DNA from: Amycolatopsis iheyensis
GTDB lineage: Bacteria; Actinomycetota; Actinomycetes; Mycobacteriales; Pseudonocardiaceae
DNA: 64,000 nucleotides
Direction of reading: 5' to 3'
NCBI RefSeq assembly: GCF_024703995.1
Contig: NZ_JAMXQV010000006.1
Location: 62,001 to 126,000, forward strand
Below the pieces are notes generated by a model. It worked only from the letters and a program-made list of their open reading frames with translations, searched no databases and was not told the DNA's origin. The translations under genes were made by a program, and so were the position numbers. This document shows, in pieces, positions 44,302 through 53,572 of this stretch (positions within the stretch are counted from its first letter, which is position 1; every line of letters begins with the position of its first letter).

Positions 44302-45069
44302 CTGCGGGAAAAGCTCGACTTCGACTCCGGCTACCTGAGCCGGCTCCTGCGGGCGCTGGCGGAGGCCGGGCTGGTGCGCGTCGAGCGCAGTGGCGCCGAC
44401 GGCCGCGTCCGCACCGCGCGGCTCACCGAGGAAGGGCGAGCCGAACGCGCCACCCTCGACCAGCTCTCCGACGACGCCGCGGCCGCGTTGCTGACCCCGC
44501 TTTCCGGCAAGCAGCGCACCCGGCTCGTCACCGCGATGGCCGAGGTCGAGCGGCTCCTGACGGCCTCGGCGGTCGACGTCGCGCCGTGCCCGCCCGGCGA
44601 CGCCGCGGCCCGGTTCTGCCTGCGTGCCTACTTCGCCGAGCTCGCCCGGCGCTTCGACGACGGCTTCGACCCCGAGCTCAGCATCTCCGCCGCGGACGCC
44701 GAGATGACCCCGCCCGCCGGCGTCCTGCTCGTGGCGACGCTGCACGCCGAGCCGATCGGGTGCGGGGCCCTGAAGTTCCACGGCGACGCGCCCGCCGAGA
44801 TCAAGCGGATGTGGGTGGCGCCCTCGGCCCGCGGTCTCGGCCTCGGCCGGCGGCTGCTCGGCGAACTGGAGGCGCACGCGGCGGCCCGCGGCGTCCGCAC
44901 GCTGCGGCTGGAGACGAACCGCTCCCTCGGCGAGGCGATCGGGCTCTACCGCGCGGCGGGCTACCGGGAGGTCACCGCGTTCAACGACGAGCACTACGCC
45001 GATCACTGGTTCGAAAAGCACCTGCCCGGCCCACGTACGCTGGACGAGTGCGGACCCGCCCGACCCTGA
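44302..45069 (+). pseudogene. 5'-truncated MarR-GNAT fusion gene
   Basis: The frame reads LREKLDFDSGYLSRLLRALA into the second half of a MarR wing and a complete GNAT domain (EIKRMWVAPSARGLGLGRRL, then LETNRSLGEAIGLYRAAGYR). It is closed by TAG at 44299-44301 directly before LREK and has no ATG; the first GTG (44374) would delete the recognition helix. Intact MarR-acetyltransferase proteins have some 55 more N-terminal residues. Nothing convincing in the other frames of 44153-44300 supplies them, so a deletion or frameshift is likely. The GNAT half could still be expressed from GTG 44374. Confidence 0.7.
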
Positions 45070-45935
45070 CCTGGACCTCGGCGGACGCGCCGCTGCCGCG
45101 GACGTCCAGCCTCGACGAGCTCGCCGACGTCGTCGCGCGGCGCCGCGTCGCGGTGCTCAGCGGCGCCGGGCTGTCCACCGAGTCCGGGATCCCCGACTAC
45201 CGCGGCGCGACCGGCAGCCTGCGCCGGCACACGCCGATGACCTACGACGAGTTCGTCACCAGCGCCGAAGGGCGGCAGCGGTACTGGGCACGCAGCCACC
45301 TCGGCTGGCGCACCATCGCCCGCGCCGACCCCAACGACGGCCACCGCGCGGTCACCGCCCTGCGCGAGGGCGGCTACCTCGAAGGCGTCATCACCCAGAA
45401 CGTCGACGGCCTGCACCAGGCCGCGGGCACCGCCGACGCGGTCGAGCTGCACGGCAGCCTCGACCGCGTGATCTGCCTGGACTGCCGCCGCACCAGCCCG
45501 CGCGCGGAGCTGGACCGGCGGCTGCGGGCGGCCAACCCGGACTTCGAGGGCGAAGCGACCCGGATCAACCCGGACGGCGACGTCGAGCTGGCCGAAGACG
45601 TGGTCCGCGGGTTCCGCCTGGTGCCCTGCACGGCGTGCGAGGGCGTGCTCAAGCCGGACGTCGTGTTCTTCGGCGAGAACGTGCCGCGGCCCCGCGTCGA
45701 GCAGTGCTACCGGCTGGTCGACGCCGCCGGCGCGCTGCTCGTGCTCGGCTCGTCCCTGACCGTGATGTCGGGCCTGCGGTTCGTCCGCCACGCGGCGAAC
45801 GCGGGCAAGCCGGTGGTGATCGTCAACCACGGCCAGACCCGCGGCGACCGCTTCGCGTCGGTGCGGGTCGACCTGCCGCTGGGGCGGGCGCTGACCGAGC
45901 TGGCGGCGCGGCTGGGTTGCGGCCGAACCGCCTGA
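45048..45935 (+). CDS. NAD-dependent protein deacylase (Sir2 family)
   Basis: A 295-residue sirtuin that removes acyl groups from lysines using NAD. Motifs: VLSGAGLSTESGIPDYRGAT near residue 40, TQNVDGLHQAAG, catalytic His135 in ELHGSLDRVI, zinc ligands Cys143, Cys146, Cys194 and Cys197, and LGSSLTVMSG. The inserted region and SIRT4-like length suit the actinobacterial class II group. TACGCT (45036-45041) lies six bases before the GTG at 45048, inside the 3' end of the truncated GNAT gene. Its 3' end overlaps the convergent gene by 113 bp. Confidence 0.92.
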   Translation: MRTRPTLTWTSADAPLPRTSSLDELADVVARRRVAVLSGAGLSTESGIPDYRGATGSLRRHTPMTYDEFVTSAEGRQRYWARSHLGWRTIARADPNDGHRAVTALREGGYLEGVITQNVDGLHQAAGTADAVELHGSLDRVICLDCRRTSPRAELDRRLRAANPDFEGEATRINPDGDVELAEDVVRGFRLVPCTACEGVLKPDVVFFGENVPRPRVEQCYRLVDAAGALLVLGSSLTVMSGLRFVRHAANAGKPVVIVNHGQTRGDRFASVRVDLPLGRALTELAARLGCGRTA

Positions 45936-46473
45936 GCAGCCGGTCTTGGCGGGAGTCGCCGCGTGCGCCGGGCGGTGGTGCGGCGAAGACCCGGTCGGTC
46001 AGCGCCAGCCCCGCGAAGACGCCGCCGTGGTTTTCGTCGAGCCACGCGACGAGTGCCGGGTCGAGCGTGTCGTCGGCGCCGAGGGCGCGGGCGAGGTCCC
46101 AGGTGTGCACGACGCTGTCGGCGGTCCGGACGGCCAGCGCGCGCCGTCCGGTCAGCTCGCCCAGCGGGTAGTCCACGACCCGGTCCAGCGCGCCGGCCTC
46201 GGCGAACGCCCGGGCGCAGGCCCGCACCGACTCGGTGTACGCGCCGACCGGGTCGTCGCCGAGCGCGTCGGCGTCGCGCCGGGCCAGGAACTCTTCGCGA
46301 GTGGCGCCGGCGAGGAGCCCGATGTAGTTGAGGTTGCCGCGGGTCATGTGGTTGACCAGCGCTCGCACGTCCCAATCGGCGCACGGGGTGGGTGCGGCCC
46401 AGCCCGCGGGCCGCACGGCACGCAGGTGGTGTTCGAAGCCGGCGCTCGCGCGCAGGAAGCGGTCGAGGAGCAT
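45823..46473 (-). CDS. TIGR03086-type (DinB/maleylpyruvate isomerase-like) metal-binding protein
   Basis: A 216-residue protein of the actinobacterial TIGR03086 family: MLLDRFLRASAGFEHHLRAV, PTPCADWDVRALVNHMTRGN with its metal His, TADSVVHTWDLARALGADDT with the second His, and QDRLLRRFGR where family members usually stop. The frame then continues for about 35 low-complexity Ala/Pro/Arg residues antisense to the sirtuin 3' end, suggesting that the normal stop codon has been lost. The ATG at 46473 starts the conserved pattern. Function unknown; thiol-dependent transferase is the family guess. Confidence 0.8.
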   Translation of the reverse strand: MLLDRFLRASAGFEHHLRAVRPAGWAAPTPCADWDVRALVNHMTRGNLNYIGLLAGATREEFLARRDADALGDDPVGAYTESVRACARAFAEAGALDRVVDYPLGELTGRRALAVRTADSVVHTWDLARALGADDTLDPALVAWLDENHGGVFAGLALTDRVFAAPPPGARGDSRQDRLLRRFGRNPAAPPARSAPAPAAGRPAPTRSGRRGSGRG

Positions 46474-46649
46474 GGCGTCCAGCTTGGCCCGGGCCGTGGT
46501 CTCGGCGCTCGCGGGAATCGGCCGTCGTGGACGAGCCGGCCCGGGCGGGTTGGGGGGAAACGCGCCCGGACCGGCTCTGCGACGGACCTCCACAGCCGGT
46601 CGTTGCTCACAAGACGCGGCGGGTGCCCCAGGCGTTACAGTGCCGATCG

Positions 46650-46740
46650 GTACCAATCCGACCACAGCCACGGCCGAATCACTTTTGCGGCAACGGTTAC
46701 GTGCCGCGTCAGGTCGGCCTACTTTTGGTCGGATTGGTAC
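46650..46740. repeat. Perfect 15-bp inverted repeat spanning the globin 3' end
   Basis: GTACCAATCCGACCA at 46650-46664 is the exact complement of 46726-46740, with 61 bp between. The right arm is coding, in the last codons of the globin gene (YQSDQ), so the left arm looks like an inverted copy of that end. Together they could form a long-loop hairpin just beyond the globin stop. The 245-bp gap 46474-46718 holds no other readable gene. Confidence 0.65.
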
Positions 46741-47186
46741 AGCGGCCCATCCCAGGACCAGCGCGGCATCGCGAGCCCGCGCGGGACGTCTTCGGCGGGC
46801 CCCGGGTAGGTGAGCACCTCGGCGACGGCCCATTCCATGTAGGACCGCAGCGCGGCGCGGAACTCGGGATCGGCGGGCAGCCCGGCGTCGTCCGCGGCCC
46901 GCACGAAGCACTCGACGAACCGGCGGCCGAGGTCGCTCATGTCGCCGTTGCCGGCGTGCATCCGCAGCATCGCCGAGTGGTCGCTGCACTCCTTCGAGAA
47001 CAATGGCGGGCCGCCCAGCACCTCCGCCCAGTACCGGGCCAGCCGCTCGACGTGCCGCGGGTGCTGCCCCGGGTGCGAGAACGGGTGGTTCAGCTCCGGA
47101 TCGGCCAGGCACCGCTCGTGGTGGGCGGCGGCCAGCGCGAGGAACGCGGGCTCGCCGCCGGCGAATTCGTACAACGTGGGACGCAC
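46719..47186 (-). CDS. Truncated-hemoglobin-like globin (group II type)
   Basis: A 155-residue globin of the bacterial truncated type, starting MRPTLYEFAGGEPAFLALAA and followed by HHERCLADPELNHPFSHPGQ, HPRHVERLARYWAEVLGGPP, a HAGNGDMSDLGRRFVECFVR segment and a C-terminal WSWDGPLYQSDQK. The proximal His is probably in the HAGNGD or HPRH segment. Group II globins bind oxygen and help with oxidative or nitrosative stress. The start is GTG 47186. It lies beside a thioredoxin-reductase-like flavoprotein on the same strand, a possible reductase partner. Confidence 0.8.
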   Translation of the reverse strand: MRPTLYEFAGGEPAFLALAAAHHERCLADPELNHPFSHPGQHPRHVERLARYWAEVLGGPPLFSKECSDHSAMLRMHAGNGDMSDLGRRFVECFVRAADDAGLPADPEFRAALRSYMEWAVAEVLTYPGPAEDVPRGLAMPRWSWDGPLYQSDQK

Positions 47187-47227
47187 CCCGCCGAGCCTGG
47201 CACGCGCGGCGGCCGAACGCCAGGACG

Positions 47228-48160
47228 TCAGCGTGCCGCCGCGGCCGCGCGCTCCGCCGTCGGCGTGAAGCCGCTGTGCGCGTCCACCGCCCGCTGGACG
47301 TCTTCGCCCACGAGGTCGTGGTTGAGCGCGCCGCCGGCGGCCGCGCCCTGGGCCGCGGCGATGATGACGGTCGCCCGCGCGTCGACGACGTTCCCGGCCG
47401 CCCAGAGCCCGGGCACATTCGTCTTGCCCATCGCGTCGGTCTCTTCGTAGCCGAGCCCGCGCATCAGGTCGTCGTGCGGGACGGTCTCGGTGCGGAGGAA
47501 CAACGCGGTCCGCGGCACGAACCGCGTCCCGACCTCGACCCCGGTGAGGTGGCCGGCTTCCCGCCGCACCGCCGTCACCGTCCCGTCGACGACACGGATC
47601 CCGCGCGCGTCAAGGCGTTCGCGGTCCGCTTCGGACGGTGGTGCGGTGTGCGCGAAGTACACGACGTCCGGCGACCACTGGCGCACGAGCAGCGCGTGCT
47701 CGACGCTCGCGGGCTCGGTGCCGAGCACACCGAGCGGCTGGTCGCGGACCTCGTAGCCGTGGCAGTACGGGCAGGTCACCGCGTCGGTGCCCCAGCTTTC
47801 GCGGAGGCCGGGGATGTCCGGCAGGTCGTCGTGGACGCCGGTGGCGAACAGGACGCGCCGGGCGGTCAGCTCGCGGCCGCTCGCGAGCCGCGCGGTGAAG
47901 CCGGGTTCGAGCGCGCTCACCTGGTCTTCGAGCATCTCGACGCCGTAGCCGGCGAGCTCCTCCCGGCCGATCTTCAGGAGTTCGGACGGCGGCAGGCCGT
48001 CGCGGGACAGGAAACCGTGCATGTGCTGGGCAGGTGCGTTGCGGGGCGAGCCGCCGTCGACGACCACGACGCGCCGACGCGCGCGGCCGAGCATCAGGGC
48101 GGCGCTCAGGCCCGCGGCGCCACCTCCCACCACCAGGACGTCATAGCTGTTTTCGGTCAT
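47228..48160 (-). CDS. Thioredoxin-reductase-like FAD/NAD(P) oxidoreductase
   Basis: A 310-residue flavoprotein with the FAD motif DVLVVGGGAAGLSAALMLG, an ATGVHDDLPDIPGL segment, a redox pair in TCPYCHGYEV and the second FAD-binding element GLWAAGNVVDARATVIIAAA. The N-terminal insertion RNAPAQHMHGFLSRDGLPPS is typical of the small TrxR-like group that works without a trx gene next door. The ATG at 48160 is preferred to an opening at 48199. It is divergent from an XRE-cupin regulator with a short palindrome between them, so that regulator probably controls it. Confidence 0.88.
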   Translation of the reverse strand: MTENSYDVLVVGGGAAGLSAALMLGRARRRVVVVDGGSPRNAPAQHMHGFLSRDGLPPSELLKIGREELAGYGVEMLEDQVSALEPGFTARLASGRELTARRVLFATGVHDDLPDIPGLRESWGTDAVTCPYCHGYEVRDQPLGVLGTEPASVEHALLVRQWSPDVVYFAHTAPPSEADRERLDARGIRVVDGTVTAVRREAGHLTGVEVGTRFVPRTALFLRTETVPHDDLMRGLGYEETDAMGKTNVPGLWAAGNVVDARATVIIAAAQGAAAGGALNHDLVGEDVQRAVDAHSGFTPTAERAAAAAR

Positions 48161-48193
48161 GCCGCCACCATGAGCCCGCCTTCGCGATTTCGA

Positions 48194-48205
48194 CAACAAA
48201 TGTTG
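48194..48205. promoter_or_regulatory. Palindromic operator between the TrxR-like and XRE-cupin genes
   Basis: CAACA, two bases, TGTTG: a perfect short inverted repeat in the 77-bp divergent region, 34 bp from the TrxR-like start and 33 bp from the regulator start. It is AT-rich against its surroundings. Best candidate target is the XRE-cupin protein encoded at 48238. Confidence 0.5.
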
Positions 48206-48237
48206 CCGTTTCCGGGACGAGCGCGTTTCCTGGAGGC

Positions 48238-48822
48238 ATGACGGACGCCATCACCCAGGCCCTCTCGGAGGTCGGCCCGCGGCTCAAGCGGGTCCGCACC
48301 CAGCGCCGGGTCACCCTGGCCGACCTCTCGGCGGCGACGGGCATTTCGAAGAGCACGCTGTCGCGGCTGGAGTCCGGCCAGCGCAAGCCGAGCCTCGAGC
48401 TGCTGCTGCCGATCGCCCAGGCCCACCAGGTGCCGCTGGACGAGCTGGTCGGCGCGCCGGAAGTCGGTGACCCGCGCGTCCGGCTGACCGCCCGCCGGCT
48501 GCCGAGGGCGAACGGCGCGACGATGACGGTCCTGCCGCTGACCCGCCAGCCGGGCGCGCCCCAGGCGTTCAAGATGATCCTCGAGCCGGAGACGGGCGAG
48601 CCGGATCCGCAGGTCCACGAGGGTTACGAGTGGCTGTACGTCCTGTCGGGCCGGCTGCGCCTGATCCTGGCGGACCGCGACCTGACCCTGGGCCCGGGCG
48701 AGGCGGCGGAGTTCGACACGAGGCTGCCCCACTGGTTCGGCGCGGTCGGGCGGCCGGCGGAGATCCTGAGCCTGTTCGGGAAGCAGGGGGAGCGGCTGCA
48801 CCTGCGGGCGAAGTCCCGCTAG
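48238..48822 (+). CDS. XRE-family regulator with C-terminal cupin
   Basis: A 194-residue regulator. The HTH_3 domain is at residues 12-70 (LKRVRTQRRVTLADLSAATG, ISKSTLSRLESGQRKPSLEL) and the cupin from about 105 (VHEGYEWLYVLSGRLRLILA, LGPGEAAEFDTRLPHWFGAV), which probably senses a small molecule. The ATG at 48238 starts both the helix and the frame. It is divergent from the TrxR-like gene. Its stop overlaps the stop of the convergent acetyltransferase by three bases. Confidence 0.88.
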   Translation: MTDAITQALSEVGPRLKRVRTQRRVTLADLSAATGISKSTLSRLESGQRKPSLELLLPIAQAHQVPLDELVGAPEVGDPRVRLTARRLPRANGATMTVLPLTRQPGAPQAFKMILEPETGEPDPQVHEGYEWLYVLSGRLRLILADRDLTLGPGEAAEFDTRLPHWFGAVGRPAEILSLFGKQGERLHLRAKSR

Positions 48823-49307
48823 GCGAGTTCGCGCTGCATCAGGACCGTGTCGAGCCAGCGGTTCTCCTTGAACCCGACGCGGCGCAGCACTCCCGCTTCG
48901 GCGAACCCCGCCGCGTGGTGCAGCTTCCGCGACGCCGGGTTGCCCGAGTCGACGACGACCGCGATCGCCTGCCTGGCTCCGGCTTCGCCGCAGCGCTTCA
49001 GCAGCTCGTCCAGCAACCGCCGGCCGTGGCCCTGCCCGGCCGCTTCGGGCGCGAGGTAGATCGTCGTCTCCACCGAAAACCGGTACGCCGGCTTCGGCCG
49101 CCACGGCGCCGCGAACGCGTAGCCGAGCACCACGTCCGCCTCGGTCAGCACGAGGAAGGGCAGCTCGCTCTCGCGGATCTTCGCCCGCCACTGCGCCGCG
49201 GTCGGCGGCGTCGTCTCGAACGTGACGACCGAGCCGGTGACGTACGGCGCGAAGACAGCCGCGATGCCCTCGGCGTGCGCCTCCGCCGCTTCCTCTATAG
49301 TGGACAT
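48819..49307 (-). CDS. GNAT acetyltransferase, phosphinothricin-acetyltransferase-like
   Basis: A 162-residue GNAT enzyme. VTGSVVTFETTPPTAAQWRA, ADVVLGYAFAAPWRPKPAYR, YLAPEAAGQGHGRRLLDELL (acetyl-CoA loop) and VGFKENRWLDTVLMQREL follow the PAT/Bar family order, so N-acetylation of phosphinothricin, methionine sulfone or a related amino acid is plausible. The native substrate is unknown. The ATG at 49307 lies seven bases after a minus-strand TATAAT, suggesting a leaderless transcript. It is divergent from the second XRE-cupin gene. Confidence 0.87.
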   Translation of the reverse strand: MSTIEEAAEAHAEGIAAVFAPYVTGSVVTFETTPPTAAQWRAKIRESELPFLVLTEADVVLGYAFAAPWRPKPAYRFSVETTIYLAPEAAGQGHGRRLLDELLKRCGEAGARQAIAVVVDSGNPASRKLHHAAGFAEAGVLRRVGFKENRWLDTVLMQRELA

Positions 49308-49325
49308 GACCAGTATTATAGTGGA
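49292..49325. promoter_or_regulatory. Bidirectional promoter/operator with repeated TATAGTGGA boxes
   Basis: TATAGTGGA occurs at 49296-49304 and again at 49317-49325, 21 bp (two helical turns) apart. Each box is part of a near-palindrome: CCTCTATAGTGG at 49292-49303 and CCAGTATTATAGTGG at 49310-49324. A minus-strand TATAAT (49315-49320) serves the acetyltransferase and a plus-strand TATAGT (49296-49301) serves the regulator. The XRE-cupin protein at 49326 is the natural candidate for binding these sites and closing both promoters. Confidence 0.65.
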
Positions 49326-49895
49326 ATGCTTGATCCCGTGCTCCTCGGCCGCCGGCTGCACGACCTCCGCGCCGATCGCGGCCTGGCCCTGACCGCACTG
49401 GCGAAGGAAGCCGGCGTCAGCGTCAGCATGCTGTCGGCCATCGAACGCGGCGAGAAGACGCCGACCGTCGTGGTGCTGTCGCGGATCGCCGACGGCCTCG
49501 GGCTGTCCCTGTCGCGGCTGCTCGCGGACCTCGAGACGGACCGGGTGATCGTCCGCCGCGCCGCCGAGCAGGACCACGTCGCCGAGCCGGGTGGCTGGCA
49601 CCGCACGGTGCTGACCCCGGTGGTGCCCGGCGTCAACTTCGAGTGGATCCGCACGACGCTGCCGCCGCGGTGCGACGCGGGCACTTTTCCCGCCTACGCA
49701 CCGGGATCGCACGAGTTCGTCGCGGTCGAGGCGGGCACGCTGCACCTCGGCGTCGGCGCGGCGGAGTACGTGCTGGGGGCGGGCGACTCGGTCTACTTTC
49801 CCGCCGACGCACCGCATTCCTACGCCAATCGCGGTGCCGACCCGTGCGTGTACCACGTCGCGGCGCTGATCATGCGGCCGCGGAAAACCGGATGA
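49326..49895 (+). CDS. XRE-family regulator with cupin domain
   Basis: A 189-residue regulator with an N-terminal HTH (LGRRLHDLRADRGLALTALA, KEAGVSVSMLSAIERGEKTP) and a C-terminal cupin (FVAVEAGTLHLGVGAAEYVL, GAGDSVYFPADAPHSYANRG) with paired acidic and His residues. The ATG at 49326 directly follows the second TATAGTGGA box. It is divergent from the PAT-like acetyltransferase and probably regulates that gene in response to a small ligand bound by the cupin. Confidence 0.88.
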   Translation: MLDPVLLGRRLHDLRADRGLALTALAKEAGVSVSMLSAIERGEKTPTVVVLSRIADGLGLSLSRLLADLETDRVIVRRAAEQDHVAEPGGWHRTVLTPVVPGVNFEWIRTTLPPRCDAGTFPAYAPGSHEFVAVEAGTLHLGVGAAEYVLGAGDSVYFPADAPHSYANRGADPCVYHVAALIMRPRKTG

Positions 49896-49928
49896 CACCG
49901 CCCCGGCGGGCGTGACACCCTTCCGCTC

Positions 49929-50015
49929 ATGTTCCCCGTGTCCGATCGCGCGACGCTCGCAGGCCTGTCCCTGCCGAGCGCCCGTTCGGCACGGCTGACC
50001 GGCGCTCGAAGCTGA
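49929..50015 (+). CDS. Possible 28-residue leader ORF before the EF-Tu gene
   Basis: An ORF starting [20 protein letters not shown] and stopping at 50015, in the 217-bp gap between the XRE-cupin and EF-Tu genes. The rest of the gap contains a GGGGGAGGG stretch near 50053 but no other gene. Composition fits coding, but there is no ribosome-binding site or clear promoter, so it may be chance. If real it could attenuate the EF-Tu gene. Confidence 0.25.
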   Translation: MFPVSDRATLAGLSLPSARSARLTGARS

Positions 50016-50112
50016 CCCTTCCCCGATTCCCCTGTCCTGCCGCGGAACCGCCGGGGGAGGGTCGACGCGCTCGCCCGGTTTCGCGCATTCCTTTCCAGCA
50101 CAGGGAAATCTC

Positions 50113-51306
<1,194 letters not shown>

Positions 51307-51308
51307 AG

Positions 51309-51340
51309 AGCGCGGCCCCTGCTCCGGCAGGGGCCGCGCT
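51309..51340 (+). terminator. Terminator hairpin after the EF-Tu gene
   Basis: A perfect 14-bp stem (arm AGCGCGGCCCCTGC) with a TCCG tetraloop, two bases past the stop codon, followed by TGACTC rather than a U-tract. The clean stem and position make factor-independent termination likely. Confidence 0.88.
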
Positions 51341-51443
51341 TGACTCATCCGATCACTTGCTCCTAGCCTGAATTCGCGCATTCCCGATCCGCCGTCGGAA
51401 GCACCGCGCGGTGCTTTCGTCGTGGCCAGGAAAGGGAGCATCG

Positions 51444-52997
51444 ATGGGTGAAGCGATGAGCCGCCGCCGGGCGGTCACCTGGGGAGCTGCGGCAGGTGCC
51501 GCGCTGCCATTCATCGGACCTCCGGCCGCCGGTGCGGCGGAGGACGGCGTGCCAGGCCGCTTCTTCGACGTCACGAAGTTCGGCGCGAAGGGCGACGGGC
51601 GCACGATCGACACCGCCGCGATCAACCACGCGATCGACGCGGCCGCGAACCGCGGCGGGACCGTGTACTTCCCGGCGGGGACCTACGCGAGCTATTCGAT
51701 CCACCTCAAGAGCAACGTCGCGCTGTACCTGGCGGCCAACGCGACGATCCTCGCGGCGGCCCCGGCCGGCGGCAAGGGGTACGACCCGGCCGAGCCCGGC
51801 GCGGGCAACCCGTACCAGGACTTCGGGCACAGCCACTGGCACAACAGCCTGATCTGGGGCGAGAACCTGGAGAACGTCACCATCGAGGGGCCGGGCAAGA
51901 TCGACGGCAAGGGCCTCGTCGCCGGGGGCAGCGCGGAGTCGGCGCCGCTGAACGGGAACAAGGCGATCGCGCTCAAGCTGTGCCGCAACGTGGCGATCCG
52001 CGACATCACGATCGTCAACGGCGGGCACTTCGGCATCCTCCCGACCGGCGTCGACAACTTCCGCATCGACGGACTGGTGATCGACACCAACCGCGACGGC
52101 ATCAACATCGACTGCTGCAAGAACGTCCGGATCGCCAACACCACGGTGAACTCGCCCAACGACGACGCCATCGTGCTGAAGAGCTCGTACGCGCTGAACC
52201 GCGTGCGCGACACCGAGAACGTGACCATCGACAACTGTTTCGTCAGCGGCTACGACCTCGGCACCCTGGTGGACGGCACGTTCAAGACGGCGGCCTACGG
52301 GCGCACCGGGCGCGTCAAGTTCGGCACGGAGGCCAACGGCGGCTTCCGCAACATCGCGATCTCCAACGTGATCTTCGAACACTGCCGCGGCCTGGCGCTG
52401 GAGACGGTGGACGGCGGGTGGCTCGAGGACGTCACGATCAGCAACCTGACGATGCGCGAGGTCCAGATGCCGTTGTTCCTGCGGTTGGGCGCCCGGATGC
52501 GCGGGCCGGCGGGCCTCCCGGTCGGGTTCCTGCGCCGGGTGAGCATCAGCGACGTGACGGCGTACAACGCGGACCCGCGCTACCCGTCGTGCCTGGCGGG
52601 CATCCCCGGCCACCCGATCGAAGACGTCAAGCTGAGCAACATCCGCCACCACCTGGCGGGCGGCCTGACCCCGGCCGACGCGGTCCAGAACCCACCGGAG
52701 CTGGAGACGGCGTACCCGGAGCCGTCGATGTTCGGCACGCTGCCGGCGTACGGCTTCTTCATCAGGCACGCCCGCGGAATCAGCTTGGACAACGTGGACG
52801 TCAAGTTCGGCGCGACGGACACCCGCCCGGCGTACGTGGTCCGCGACGTCGCCGACCTCGACGTGCACCACTGTCGCGCGGACAAGGCGGCGGAGACCCC
52901 GACGTTCGTCCTGGACGCGGTGGACGACTTCCGGGTGACCGACGGCCGCCCGGTCCGCGAGGCGGCGGTGGCGCACGCGGACCACCAGGAGCTGTAG
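51444..52997 (+). CDS. Tat-exported GH28-family pectin-type glycoside hydrolase
   Basis: A 517-residue secreted right-handed beta-helix enzyme. A Tat signal (MSRRRAVTWGAAAGAALPFI) precedes the mature part near residue 35. The N-terminal pectate-lyase-like start FDVTKFGAKGDGRTIDTAAI is followed by the repeated coils and the GH28 active-site region with DTNRDGINIDCCKNVRIANT and SPNDDAIVLKSSYALN, where the paired Asp residues act in hydrolysis. Substrate may be rhamnogalacturonan or polygalacturonan ends. The ATG at 51444 has GGGAG seven bases upstream. A terminator follows. Confidence 0.88.
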   Translation: MGEAMSRRRAVTWGAAAGAALPFIGPPAAGAAEDGVPGRFFDVTKFGAKGDGRTIDTAAINHAIDAAANRGGTVYFPAGTYASYSIHLKSNVALYLAANATILAAAPAGGKGYDPAEPGAGNPYQDFGHSHWHNSLIWGENLENVTIEGPGKIDGKGLVAGGSAESAPLNGNKAIALKLCRNVAIRDITIVNGGHFGILPTGVDNFRIDGLVIDTNRDGINIDCCKNVRIANTTVNSPNDDAIVLKSSYALNRVRDTENVTIDNCFVSGYDLGTLVDGTFKTAAYGRTGRVKFGTEANGGFRNIAISNVIFEHCRGLALETVDGGWLEDVTISNLTMREVQMPLFLRLGARMRGPAGLPVGFLRRVSISDVTAYNADPRYPSCLAGIPGHPIEDVKLSNIRHHLAGGLTPADAVQNPPELETAYPEPSMFGTLPAYGFFIRHARGISLDNVDVKFGATDTRPAYVVRDVADLDVHHCRADKAAETPTFVLDAVDDFRVTDGRPVREAAVAHADHQEL

Positions 52998-53003
52998 AGC
53001 TTG

Positions 53004-53040
53004 CCGGCCGGGCCCCGCCGCCGCCGCGGGACCCGGCCGG
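53004..53040 (+). terminator. Terminator hairpin after the GH28 gene
   Basis: Arms CCGGCCGGGCCCCGC (53004-53018) and its near-complement (53026-53040) form a 15-bp stem with one mismatch and a seven-base loop, followed by TTTCT. It lies seven bases past the stop. Confidence 0.8.
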
Positions 53041-53090
53041 TTTCTCCGTTTCGCCGGTTCCGGCGGGGCGGGGCTGTTAACGTCCGGCTC

Positions 53091-53351
53091 GTGCGGATGT
53101 GGTGGGTCGGTCTGGTGGCGGTCGGAGCGGTGGTGCTCGCCTCGTGCGCCGGCGGCGGGTCGGGCAGCGGACGGGTGGTGCCGCCGACGCCGGCGACGAC
53201 CGCACCGGCGCCCTCCACATCGGACTCCCCGGTGACGACGACCACGACACCGACGTCAACCCAGACGAGGGCCCATACGCCGACGGCGACCACGACGAAG
53301 AAGTCGACGACAACGCACCGCCGTACGACAACGCGGCGGCGCCCGCGCTGA
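53091..53351 (+). CDS. Short Thr-rich lipoprotein
   Basis: An 86-residue putative lipoprotein. The N-terminus MWWVGLVAVGAVVLASCAGG holds a lipobox with Cys as acylation site, then a Gly/Ser segment and a Thr/Pro/Ser-rich, extended tail ending in a basic RRTTTRRRPR. Unknown function; low complexity. TAACGT lies seven bases before the GTG at 53091, so the message is probably leaderless. It converges on a small membrane protein gene with two bases between. Confidence 0.6.
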   Translation: MRMWWVGLVAVGAVVLASCAGGGSGSGRVVPPTPATTAPAPSTSDSPVTTTTTPTSTQTRAHTPTATTTKKSTTTHRRTTTRRRPR

Positions 53352-53353
53352 CC

Positions 53354-53572
53354 TCAGCGCCCCCGCAGCTCAGGTCGTGCCAAGCCGACACCCGCCAGCA
53401 CGACCAAAGCCACCCCGGCCACCGCCACGATCACCTCCAGCACCGGCACCCGCGCCGCCGCTGTGGTCAACGTGATGATGCTCGACACCACCAGCAGCAC
53501 CCCCGCCGCCAGGCTGAGCCAGCACAGCGGGGCCGTGCGGGGGATGACGTGCCAACGGTTCTGCTCAGCCAT
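53354..53572 (-). CDS. Small two-helix membrane protein
   Basis: A 72-residue protein with two predicted membrane helices ([20 protein letters not shown] and [20 protein letters not shown]) after a basic aromatic N-terminus [15 protein letters not shown]. Unknown function. It lies upstream of, and divergent from, the MFS gene with about 120 bp between. Confidence 0.65.
   Translation of the reverse strand: MAEQNRWHVIPRTAPLCWLSLAAGVLLVVSSIITLTTAAARVPVLEVIVAVAGVALVVLAGVGLARPELRGR

Noticed and set aside
46344..46610. 88-codon ORF MSNDRLWRSV overlapping the TIGR03086 start
   Set aside because: Overlaps the conserved N-terminus of that protein in another frame, and turns into Arg/Pro-rich sequence.
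53001..53351. Longer 116-codon version of the Thr-rich lipoprotein
   Set aside because: Its extra N-terminus lies in the GH28 terminator stem and would precede the lipobox with a basic, non-signal sequence; the GTG at 53091 after TAACGT fits better.
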